The notes under the pieces are model-generated. The model saw only the letters and a program-made list of their open reading frames with translations. It was not told where the DNA came from and did no database searches. 64,000 bases of DNA from Acetatifactor sp. GTDB taxonomy: Bacteria > Bacillota > Clostridia > Lachnospirales > Lachnospiraceae. Below are positions 1 through 7,386 of the stretch, in pieces; the first letter of the stretch is position 1, and the number at the start of each line of letters is the position of its first letter. Position numbers and translations under genes: made by a program. The stretch spans positions 62,001-126,000 of the forward strand of contig JAILLF010000030.1 in the NCBI GenBank assembly GCA_024693365.1, given 5' to 3'.

Positions 1-1
1 C

Positions 2-298
2 GCATCAGCGGCAAAGCTTGGCATGGCGCAGAGCGATTCCGAGAAGGCACTCGTAATGCAACTTTTGCAGTTCCATTCCATGATGGAGGGAGCGGCAGCA
101 GAGCTTGCGCCTCACCGGGTTTGCGCCTACGTGTATGAGCTTGCCAATGATTTCAACCGTTTCTATCATGAGACCAAGATCCTGACCGAGGAGGACGAGG
201 CAAAGAAAGCCGGATGGATCGCGCTGCTTTCCCTTGTCAAGGACGTTATGCTGGATTGCATTTCCGTTTTGGGATTTGAAGCTCCGGAAAAGATGTAA
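2..298 (+). CDS. argS: Arginyl-tRNA synthetase, C-terminal fragment (5' end outside window)
   Basis: The reading frame is open from the left edge, so this is the 3' end of a gene. The ~98 residues match the C-terminal DALR anticodon-binding domain of class I ArgRS. The run LAPHRVCAYVYELANDFNRF followed by YHETKIL and ending in LGFEAPEKM is the typical helical bundle and tail of clostridial ArgRS. The enzyme charges tRNA-Arg in the cytosol. An internal ATG at 23 is not the true start, because the domain continues upstream. Identification rests on remembered family sequence and is firm. Confidence 0.93.
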   Translation, partial: ASAAKLGMAQSDSEKALVMQLLQFHSMMEGAAAELAPHRVCAYVYELANDFNRFYHETKILTEEDEAKKAGWIALLSLVKDVMLDCISVLGFEAPEKM

Positions 299-327
299 GG
301 GGCTGAATGGAATTTGGGAGGTGTTTT

Positions 328-1149
328 ATGATTTTACCGTTATGGTTTAAGATTCTTTTCAGCATCTTTTTGTTTTTCCTGGGGGCCAGCGTATATTCCT
401 TTCTCAACGTGGTCATTTTCCGCGTGCCCAGGGGAGAGGAGTTTGTAAAGACCAGATCCCATTGTCCGGGATGCGGAAAGCTGCTTTCGCCGATGGAACT
501 GGTGCCGGTGGTGAGCTATGTCTGCCTCGGCGGAAAATGTAAGAATTGCGGCTCCAAGATCGGATGCAGGGACGTTTTGATCGAGGTATTTGGAGGATGC
601 AGCGCCATCGCGAGCTTCTGGGTTTTCTTTGGAAAGACCGTCGGAAGCATGGCGGAGGCTGCAATGGGTGACTTTTACGGTATGATCCTTGCGGCGATTA
701 CCGCATTTTCGCTGATCGGGGCCTTGACGGTAATCACTTTCATTCAGATCGACATGGGCGTTGTGAAGCGCGGAACGGTGATAGCGCTTGCCGTGATCGC
801 AGCGGCCGGGATTTTTACGATGCCCGAGGTCCTTTGGACGGACAGGCTGATCGGGGCTTTCTGCCTAAGCATTTTTGTGGCGATCCTTGCGCTTGCGTTT
901 AAGAAGACAATCCCGCTTGGGCTTGCATGGATGCCTGCGCTTGTGGGAGCCGTGATCGGATGGGATAAGCTTCTTTTGGCGGCGCTTCCTGCGGCGATCG
1001 TGATCGCGCTCGTGGAGTTGCTGGCCGTCTTGATCGCAGGAAAAAAGCCTGTTGGAAAGCATTTCAAACTGGCTCTTGCACTTGGTGCGGGACTCGCGGC
1101 GGCAATCCTTTTTGGCCAGCAGATCGTTGATCTTTTGGGAATTGTATAA
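328..1149 (+). CDS. Prepilin peptidase-like protein (A24 family), second catalytic Asp apparently missing
   Basis: This 273-residue polytopic membrane protein starts at ATG 328, 6 nt after a GGGAGGT ribosome binding site; an upstream in-frame ATG at 307 lacks one. The N-terminal domain has the bacterial prepilin peptidase layout: a hydrophobic helix, SFLNVVIFRVPRG, then a four-cysteine zinc-type knuckle (CPGC and CKNC with a preceding Cys). About eight membrane segments follow. The first catalytic Asp is present in FIQIDMG (about residue 142). Where the family has GxGD, this protein reads GLAW (about 198-201), so the second Asp seems replaced by Trp. It may be an inactive paralogue or a divergent enzyme. 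It lies just before the SipW-type surface locus, but a terminator separates them. Confidence 0.75.
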   Translation: MILPLWFKILFSIFLFFLGASVYSFLNVVIFRVPRGEEFVKTRSHCPGCGKLLSPMELVPVVSYVCLGGKCKNCGSKIGCRDVLIEVFGGCSAIASFWVFFGKTVGSMAEAAMGDFYGMILAAITAFSLIGALTVITFIQIDMGVVKRGTVIALAVIAAAGIFTMPEVLWTDRLIGAFCLSIFVAILALAFKKTIPLGLAWMPALVGAVIGWDKLLLAALPAAIVIALVELLAVLIAGKKPVGKHFKLALALGAGLAAAILFGQQIVDLLGIV

Positions 1150-1166
1150 TTGCATTATTTTGCTTT

Positions 1167-1199
1167 AAAGCGGCTGGTCATTGGACAAGCCGCTTTTTT
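1167..1199 (+). terminator. Intrinsic terminator after the prepilin peptidase-like gene
   Basis: The arms AAAGCGGCT and AGCCGCTTT pair perfectly over 9 bp and run into a tract of six T. It separates the argS-side genes from the surface-protein operon. Confidence 0.85.
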
Positions 1200-1272
1200 G
1201 CGGCGGACGTGCGGGCTTTGTTATTATCTGACAATAATGTGCGCGAAAACAGTGGAATATTTGGCAAAATGC

Positions 1273-1301
1273 TTGAATAATGACAGAAATTGTGCTAAAA
1301 T
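1273..1301 (+). promoter_or_regulatory. Sigma-A-type promoter of the surface-protein operon
   Basis: TTGAAT and TAAAAT are separated by exactly 17 nt. The predicted transcript starts about 80 nt before the first SipW-dependent gene at 1391. It is the only convincing promoter I see before the packed gene series that runs to 13950. Confidence 0.7.
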
Positions 1302-1390
1302 ATCGGTAAATATGGGAGACTATACTCAGGGGGGAGCCACGTCGATAACAATTATATAAAAAAAATTGAGCAGGAAAGGAGGAGACGGCT

Positions 1391-2314
1391 ATGAAGACCA
1401 TTGGCGAAAATGGCGCTGAAACCAGGCCAAATGGAAAACAGAAAGTTTCCAAAACCCGCATGCGATTTCGGCTTTTGATCACGGCCATCGTTTTGCTGGT
1501 ATCCTTTTCCTCTCTGGTGACAGTAACGTTTGCCTGGTATATTTACCAGACGGGAGCGAAGACTTCCAACATCCGCATGGCCGTAGGCGCAGGCAGTACC
1601 CTCCAGATCAGCAATCAATATGACGGGGAATACGGCAGCTCCGCACTGATGGATGAATTTCACGGCGCATTACATCCTGTGTCAACGAATCGCATTTTGG
1701 GCGGGTTCCAAAAGGTGACCGCGTTTACGCAGGAAGTGCAAATGAAGGACAGGCGGGCCGTTCTCTTTGGCGAAGTGGAGACCAATGACTACTACAAGAC
1801 GACGCTTTACGTCCGCGTTGGCGGCAACAAGCAAATGATCTATCTTTCCAACATCGGCTTTGAGGACGACGATCCCGACAATCCCATTTCCACTGCGATC
1901 CGGATTGGTTTTGTGATCCATGAGCCCGGTAAGGATAAGCCTGCCGTGAAGGAGTACGTGTTTGCCATCAACGAAGGGGATAACCCCAGGGCGCTTTACA
2001 ACACGGCAACGGGACAGGAAGGGTACGTGCTGGATTCCTCCAAGACGGACGGAACGACGATCCCCATGGAGCATTTGTACACGGCGGCGAACTTCTGTCA
2101 GTACGACAGTAACACGGGCATCACGACCGTGACGGATCAGTCGCTTGCAATGTTTGAACTTGTGGGCGGCGCTGACGGCGGTTACGGGCTTCCCGTTCAG
2201 GTTGACGTCTACGTATGGCTGGAAGGATGCGATAAGGACTGTTACAACAATCTGGTCGGAAAAATGTTAAATAAGATTGCTCTTTCTTTTGCGGGAAAGA
2301 CGACTGAAGAATAG
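1391..2314 (+). CDS. SipW-dependent secreted protein (TasA/camelysin-like), paralogue 1
   Basis: The 307-residue protein has a charged N-terminus, a hydrophobic stretch at about 28-47 and a TFAWY motif at 46-50. This is the hallmark of signal peptides cleaved by SipW-type peptidases, so export and assembly outside the membrane are inferred. The rest is a beta-rich, Gly/Thr-rich ectodomain without cysteines until the end. It carries the two signatures shared across this locus: HPVSTN near residue 95 and WLEGCDKDC at 276-284. An AAGGAGG site precedes ATG 1391. It is the first gene of a long operon and the next gene starts 14 nt downstream. Function as a fibre or coat subunit is inference. Confidence 0.8.
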   Translation: MKTIGENGAETRPNGKQKVSKTRMRFRLLITAIVLLVSFSSLVTVTFAWYIYQTGAKTSNIRMAVGAGSTLQISNQYDGEYGSSALMDEFHGALHPVSTNRILGGFQKVTAFTQEVQMKDRRAVLFGEVETNDYYKTTLYVRVGGNKQMIYLSNIGFEDDDPDNPISTAIRIGFVIHEPGKDKPAVKEYVFAINEGDNPRALYNTATGQEGYVLDSSKTDGTTIPMEHLYTAANFCQYDSNTGITTVTDQSLAMFELVGGADGGYGLPVQVDVYVWLEGCDKDCYNNLVGKMLNKIALSFAGKTTEE

Positions 2315-2328
2315 ACGGAGGTGACGGG

Positions 2329-3168
2329 ATGAAGAAAAAATCATTCACCATATGGATTTCCGTCATCTGGGTTCTTCTTTCCCTGTTGACGGTGGCGGGG
2401 GCAACGTTTGCGTGGTTTACCTTTAATCCCGCGACAAACGTGGAGCCCATCAGCAGCACGATCAGCGACGGCGAGGTGGCACTCTTGATCTCGGCACGGC
2501 CAAATGCAGATTCAAATCCGGATGCGGAATTTGAAGTGACGTGCGTTTTGCCGCAGAGCGTGAGCGGTGATCTCGAGCCGGTCTCCACGGCGGACTTAGA
2601 GCATTTTTACGTTGCAAATCAACAAAACCGAGAGGGAATCTCCACTCGTTTTACGGACGGAAACAATTTGATCGGGGATCATACCATTCACGGAACCATC
2701 TATCTGAAAAGCTTAAAGGATGACTGTAACGTATATTTCAATCGCGAAGGCATGGATTTCGGAGACAGCGGGCAAATGCTGGCGGCGCTCCGGCTGGGCA
2801 TTCGGTTCAAGACGGAGGCGGGCACTTCGCAGTATATCTTTTCGTTAAATGAAATGGGAGACGTATCCAAGGCCGAGGCAATCTGGACGACGACGGAAAA
2901 GAACGTGGTGGTTGGATCCGTGGCAGCAGACGGATCGCCAAATTTTAAGGCGGATCCGGCAGAAGGTCTTTCAGATTATTTCGCAGTGACGGGAGCCCAG
3001 AAATTACCCATGGCAGGCAGAAAACCGTTGTGCACCATCAGTGCAAACGAAGTTGCAGTCGTAGAATACTGGCTGTACCTGGAAGGCTGTGATGAGAACT
3101 GCATCAACAACATACAGGATAAAGAGGCCATCCTTCAGTTATCCTTTGCAGGAGTGACTGCGAAGTAA
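2329..3168 (+). CDS. SipW-dependent secreted protein, paralogue 2
   Basis: The protein has 279 residues, with a hydrophobic segment at 8-26 ending in the SipW-type motif TFAWF (26-30). The ectodomain contains EPVSTADLEHF around residue 85 and YLEGCDENC near 250-258, the same pair of signatures as its neighbours, followed by a short beta-rich tail (LQLSFAG). A GGAGGTG site lies 6 nt before ATG 2329. It is plausibly a minor subunit or accessory protein of an extracellular assembly, secreted by the peptidase encoded at 4970 or 11328. No enzyme motif is visible. Confidence 0.78.
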   Translation: MKKKSFTIWISVIWVLLSLLTVAGATFAWFTFNPATNVEPISSTISDGEVALLISARPNADSNPDAEFEVTCVLPQSVSGDLEPVSTADLEHFYVANQQNREGISTRFTDGNNLIGDHTIHGTIYLKSLKDDCNVYFNREGMDFGDSGQMLAALRLGIRFKTEAGTSQYIFSLNEMGDVSKAEAIWTTTEKNVVVGSVAADGSPNFKADPAEGLSDYFAVTGAQKLPMAGRKPLCTISANEVAVVEYWLYLEGCDENCINNIQDKEAILQLSFAGVTAK

Positions 3169-3221
3169 CGATCGGACGTAAGATCATTTACGGATAAGGC
3201 ATCCGGGAAAGGAGGAGAAGC

Positions 3222-4139
3222 ATGGGCGAAGAAAAGAAAGAAAAAGTTGTTCGTGAAGAAAAGGAAAAATCCTTAGGCACTGGCAGCATCTTAAAAAGCA
3301 TTTATATGTTTGTTACCGTACTCGCGGCGCTTCTTACATTCTCGGCGGCAACGTATGCATGGTTCTCCTCCAACAGTATCGTGAGCACGAACCGGGTGCA
3401 GGGACGATCTGGCACGGACTCCGTGGAACTGCAGATCAGTTCTGTCGGGGGAGACGGATTCAAGGCGGGAAGCGAAGCGACCCTGGCGCAGGTGAACGCT
3501 TCCAGTTCGGAGATGCTGATGCCGGTATCCACCGCGGACCTGCGGACGTTTGTCATCAACACGGGAACCGTGGAAGGAAAGGCAGTAAACTTTGAAAAGA
3601 TCGCCGGAGAGAAATACGTTTATCACGGCAGAGTATACTTAAAGGCAGCCGCGCAGGGACATGAGGGCGCGAAGCTGGCGCTTTACCTGGACGGAGCCGA
3701 ATCCGCCGGCGGAAACTTTGCACAGAACGTGAAGGGTTATGTGGCAAATGCGGCAAGGCTGGGACTGCTCTTTGACGGGGGCAGCGCCAAGATCCTGCGG
3801 CTGAGCGAGACAAACAATCCAACGGCGCAACAGGTTTCCAATGCCGTGCTGAACGGTACGGAGGTGAAGCCGGGACAGGTGATCAATGGATCGGCGAATC
3901 CCATGCAGATCGCAGCAGACCCGTCCCTGCCGATGGCAAGGTTTATGGTGGGAGACGACGGACTGGCAGGAAACGCATCCGTCGAACCCCTGCTCATGAT
4001 GGAATTAAACCGCATCTACGCGGTTGACGTATACTTTTACCTGGAGGGTTGCGATCCGGATTGTTCGGACGTGACAAAACTAGATTCTTTGAATCTGCAC
4101 TTGGCCTTCTATGGTGTTTTGACAGAGGGGGCGAATTGA
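3222..4139 (+). CDS. SipW-dependent secreted protein, paralogue 3
   Basis: The protein has 305 residues. A highly charged Lys/Glu N-terminal stretch (1-25) precedes a hydrophobic helix (27-44) and TYAWF (44-48), the canonical SipW recognition motif. The ectodomain shows MPVSTADLRTF near residue 100 and YLEGCDPDC near the C-terminus, then a final beta strand (LHLAFYGV). The stop codon overlaps the next start as TGATG at 4137-4141, which implies translational coupling with paralogue 4. The start is supported by AAAGGAGG upstream. The role is inferred to be structural. Confidence 0.78.
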   Translation: MGEEKKEKVVREEKEKSLGTGSILKSIYMFVTVLAALLTFSAATYAWFSSNSIVSTNRVQGRSGTDSVELQISSVGGDGFKAGSEATLAQVNASSSEMLMPVSTADLRTFVINTGTVEGKAVNFEKIAGEKYVYHGRVYLKAAAQGHEGAKLALYLDGAESAGGNFAQNVKGYVANAARLGLLFDGGSAKILRLSETNNPTAQQVSNAVLNGTEVKPGQVINGSANPMQIAADPSLPMARFMVGDDGLAGNASVEPLLMMELNRIYAVDVYFYLEGCDPDCSDVTKLDSLNLHLAFYGVLTEGAN

Positions 4140-4939
4140 TGGGAGAAAAGAAACGTAAGAAAGAAAAGAGTCCGGAAGCAAAAAGATTATACGTATCCAT
4201 TCTCTTGGCGCTCATCGCGCTTACAAGCATTGTGGCAGCCTCCGTGGCATGGTTTACCATCGCGAATTTCACGAAGGTCTACAGCATGGGAATGGAAGTG
4301 ACTTCCGGAACGAATCTCCGGTTCGACCTGGATCCGCACGAAAAATACGAGGATTACGTTAAAACCTTGAATTTTGGGCAGATCGCAGATCGGATCAAGA
4401 AGGACAAAGGGTTTGACATGAGGACGGTTCCATTGGAGCCCGTAACCACCTCGGATTACAAGACCTTCAAGTTTGAGGACGGAACGGTAGTTTCGGATAA
4501 GAGCGGTTCGTACCTGGAGTTTACGCTACACTTTATGGCGACGGACGACATGCTGATCCATCTTACCAGCGCCAACGGCGAAGGCCAGAAAAATGGAACG
4601 GGGATATCCTCATCCAACAAGAACTTGCCGGAAGCCATGAGGATCAGCTTTACCGTAGACGGCAACACCTTTGTGTACGATCTCGGAATGGGAGACGCCG
4701 CCACGGAAAAGGGAAAGGTGAAAACCTTTGGATTAAGTGACGGCGAGCACATGAAACTGAGTGAAAACAACCAGCTATTTTGGGCGAAAAAATATGAAAA
4801 TAAGCCCGTGATCCTGCGGGTATGGCTTGAGGGAACAGATCCGGAATGCACCGATCAGCTTCGAAAGGCGGATTACAGCATTAGCTTGAGATTTGTGGGA
4901 ACGGATGAAAACCACAAGATTTTGGACGGATCCAGATAA
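4139..4939 (+). CDS. SipW-dependent secreted protein, paralogue 4
   Basis: The 266-residue protein starts at ATG 4139, which overlaps the preceding TGA. A longer frame from 4049 would lie inside the upstream gene and is rejected. A Lys-rich N-terminus precedes a hydrophobic segment (18-34) and the motif SVAWF (35-39). The ectodomain has EPVTTSDYKTF near residue 100 and VWLEGTDPEC near 230, the locus-wide signatures, although one Cys of the usual pair is replaced by Thr. It sits immediately before a SipW-type signal peptidase gene, which fits a substrate-processing pair. Confidence 0.78.
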   Translation: MGEKKRKKEKSPEAKRLYVSILLALIALTSIVAASVAWFTIANFTKVYSMGMEVTSGTNLRFDLDPHEKYEDYVKTLNFGQIADRIKKDKGFDMRTVPLEPVTTSDYKTFKFEDGTVVSDKSGSYLEFTLHFMATDDMLIHLTSANGEGQKNGTGISSSNKNLPEAMRISFTVDGNTFVYDLGMGDAATEKGKVKTFGLSDGEHMKLSENNQLFWAKKYENKPVILRVWLEGTDPECTDQLRKADYSISLRFVGTDENHKILDGSR

Positions 4940-4969
4940 TAAACTAATCACGTGAGGGAGACGGCAGGC

Positions 4970-5674
4970 ATGAAAACAGTGAAAAAAGCAGCGGAGATTT
5001 TACTAAGCGTATTATTATGGGCGATCATTTTGATCATGGCGTTGTTCACGTTTACGACGCTTGCGACCAGGGATGAAAAGAGCGTATCACGCGTTGCGGG
5101 ATTTACGCCCCTGATTGTTAAGTCGCCGTCCATGGCGCCAACCTTTAACGAAGGGGACTTGATCATTATCAAGGCATGCGATGCCAAGACGCTAAAGGAA
5201 GGCGACGTTATCACCTTCCACACCATCATCAATAACGAATTTGCTTTGAATACGCACCGCATTATCAGCATTGTTGACAATGGAGTTGCCAGAAGCTATA
5301 CCACCAAGGGTGACAACAATGCCATTGCCGATACCCACATGATCTCGGACGGTGACATCGTAGGTAAGTACGTGACAAGACTCCCTGCCATGGGCAAGTT
5401 TATGGCCTTCCTGTCCGGCAGTACCGGTTTCCTTTTGGTGATCGTTCTCCCGATGTTGTTGTTCTTCATCTATCAGGTATATCACCTGATCATGGTCAGC
5501 ATCAATCTGAAGAAGGCCATTGCTGCAGAGGAAGCAACGGACGTTGCACAGAAGGAATCTGAGGCGGCAGCAAAGCTGGCAGAAGCAGAGGCAGCCCTGG
5601 CAGAGGCTAAGCGCATCAAGGAAGAGGCGGAAGCAAAACTGGCACAAGCAGAAGGGACGAAGGCAGATGAGTGA
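4970..5674 (+). CDS. sipW: SipW-type signal peptidase I (Ser-His), with Ala/Glu coiled tail
   Basis: This 234-residue membrane protease has a first transmembrane helix (about 8-30). The catalytic Ser is in KSPSMAPT (S54), the general-base residue is His in NTHRII (H96) and the conserved Asp is in KGDNN (D115). His instead of Lys marks the ER/SipW subclass, which cleaves TasA-type precursors outside the membrane. A second helix (about 145-172) returns the chain to the cytosol, where a ~55-residue Ala/Glu/Lys tail (180-234) looks coiled coil, like the giant protein at 7387. ATG 4970 is preferred over GTG 4952 because GAGGGAG lies 9 nt upstream. It overlaps the AAA+ gene by 8 nt. Confidence 0.9.
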   Translation: MKTVKKAAEILLSVLLWAIILIMALFTFTTLATRDEKSVSRVAGFTPLIVKSPSMAPTFNEGDLIIIKACDAKTLKEGDVITFHTIINNEFALNTHRIISIVDNGVARSYTTKGDNNAIADTHMISDGDIVGKYVTRLPAMGKFMAFLSGSTGFLLVIVLPMLLFFIYQVYHLIMVSINLKKAIAAEEATDVAQKESEAAAKLAEAEAALAEAKRIKEEAEAKLAQAEGTKADE

Positions 5675-7337
5675 ATTCTTAAAACTGGCATACGAACTGA
5701 TAGCGAAGATCATCTATAACATAGCGCAATGCTTTGTGGCATTATTCAGGTTGTTATTTACCGGGTGGGCAGAATACGCGTCGATCTTTGGCAGTTACTT
5801 TTGGACGCTGTCAGCACCGGCAAAGGTACTGGCGCTGCTTTTGGCGCTGATCCTGATTGCCATTCCGGTATTGATCGTTGTGCTGCTTGTACGGCATTTC
5901 TACCTGAATCTCCGGCTTAAGGCGGATCATGAGGACAATTCGACGCTGTATCGGGAGATCGGCCGGCTGAACAAGCAAGTGCTTGAATTGATCGATGAAA
6001 AGAATAAGCTTCTTGCGATCAAGGTCAATGCCATGGGCGGAACGGAACGGATTCCGTACATGGGTGCTTCAGCCCTGACGGATGACAAGCTGCACACCGT
6101 AGGAAACGTAATCGGCGGCGCGGCTCCCGAGTATGGACCGAATGGCGAGGTGGTATCCGGCGGAGCTGACGTCAACGTGGAGAACGTGGGAGAGGGCAAG
6201 CGCCTCGGCACCATCACGGTGGAGAAGGACATGTCGGAGGATACGACGCAGATCAAGGCGATTCGTTTCCCGAAGCTTTCTCTCGTAGATCAAAAATACA
6301 TAGATTACGTGAAGCCCGTATATGATGACCAAGTTACGCTGCAGCAGTTCGCGGAGGGCTTCAGGCTTTATGCCGCAAGCCAGATGAAGCTGTATTACAC
6401 GCCTGAAGTCGTGAGACGCTTTGTGGCGGGCATGGCTGCCAGCAAGCTTTTGATCCTGGAAGGTATTTCCGGTACCGGTAAAACGAGTCTTCCTTATTCC
6501 TTTAGCCGTTACATGGGAAATCCGTCCACCATCGTTTCCGTACAGCCTTCCTACAGGGATCGCACGGAGCTTCTGGGTTACTTTAATGAATTCTCTAAGC
6601 GCTTTAATGAGACGGAATTTTTGAGGGCCTTGTACGAGGCGACGTATCGCGATGATCCCAGCCTGATCGTACTCGACGAGATGAACCTGGCGCGTATCGA
6701 GTATTATTTTGCGGAAATGTTGTCCGTATTGGAAATGCCCAGTCATGATGAGTGGGTGATCGATCTGGTTCCCACCGGATGGCCGAAGGACCCCGCACAC
6801 GTCGTGGATGGCAAGATCATGGTATCCGAGAGCATTTGGTTTGTCGGTACGGCAAATAATGATGATTCCACCTTTACCATCACGGATAAGGTTTACGACC
6901 GTGCAATTCCCATTGAACTGAACGATCGTGCGAACGCCTTTGAATGCGAGCCGTATCCTGCATGTAATATTTCTTACATGCATTTGCAGGCGCTCTTTGA
7001 GCAGGCAAAGCGTGATTATCCGATCAGCGATGCAACCATGGAGAAGATGAACCGTCTCGATCTGTATCTGCAGACGCGATTCAAGCTTGCGTTTGGTAAC
7101 CGTATCATCAAGCAGATGTACGATTTCATTCCCGTATACGTGGCATGCGGCGGCACGGAGATCGACGGACTGGATTACATCGTTGCCCGTAAGGTTTTGA
7201 AGAAGTTCGAGAGCTTGAACGTATCGTTTGTACGCGATGAGATCAAGGAACTCATCGAATACGTTGACAAGACCTTTGGAAAGACCAAGATGGAAGACAG
7301 CAGGGCATACCTGAGCAGAATTCAGAATTTCTATTAA
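5667..7337 (+). CDS. Membrane-anchored McrB-like AAA+ ATPase
   Basis: The protein has 556 residues. A hydrophobic region at about 15-31 and a transmembrane helix at 54-79 precede a short coiled coil (about 90-115) and a linker. The AAA+ module has Walker A GISGTGKT (K272), Walker B LIVLDEMNLARIEYYF (D337, E338) and a sensor-1-like WFVGTANND. The EMNLARIEYYFAE stretch is characteristic of the McrB branch of AAA+ proteins, the GTP/ATPase motors of McrBC-type systems. No DNA-binding N-domain is seen; a membrane anchor takes its place. ATG 5667 overlaps the signal peptidase gene as ATGAGTGA. I infer a motor working at the membrane with the downstream DUF2357-like protein, not restriction. Confidence 0.8.
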   Translation: MSEFLKLAYELIAKIIYNIAQCFVALFRLLFTGWAEYASIFGSYFWTLSAPAKVLALLLALILIAIPVLIVVLLVRHFYLNLRLKADHEDNSTLYREIGRLNKQVLELIDEKNKLLAIKVNAMGGTERIPYMGASALTDDKLHTVGNVIGGAAPEYGPNGEVVSGGADVNVENVGEGKRLGTITVEKDMSEDTTQIKAIRFPKLSLVDQKYIDYVKPVYDDQVTLQQFAEGFRLYAASQMKLYYTPEVVRRFVAGMAASKLLILEGISGTGKTSLPYSFSRYMGNPSTIVSVQPSYRDRTELLGYFNEFSKRFNETEFLRALYEATYRDDPSLIVLDEMNLARIEYYFAEMLSVLEMPSHDEWVIDLVPTGWPKDPAHVVDGKIMVSESIWFVGTANNDDSTFTITDKVYDRAIPIELNDRANAFECEPYPACNISYMHLQALFEQAKRDYPISDATMEKMNRLDLYLQTRFKLAFGNRIIKQMYDFIPVYVACGGTEIDGLDYIVARKVLKKFESLNVSFVRDEIKELIEYVDKTFGKTKMEDSRAYLSRIQNFY

Positions 7338-7386
7338 TGACAATGTTTACGTAATTACTATATAGGGGCTTTGGGGGTAGTTGTTT

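Noticed and set aside
6069..7343. Minus-strand frame of 424 codons opposite the AAA+ gene
   Set aside because: The plus strand encodes clear Walker A and B motifs; the minus frame has no recognisable domain and no start signal.
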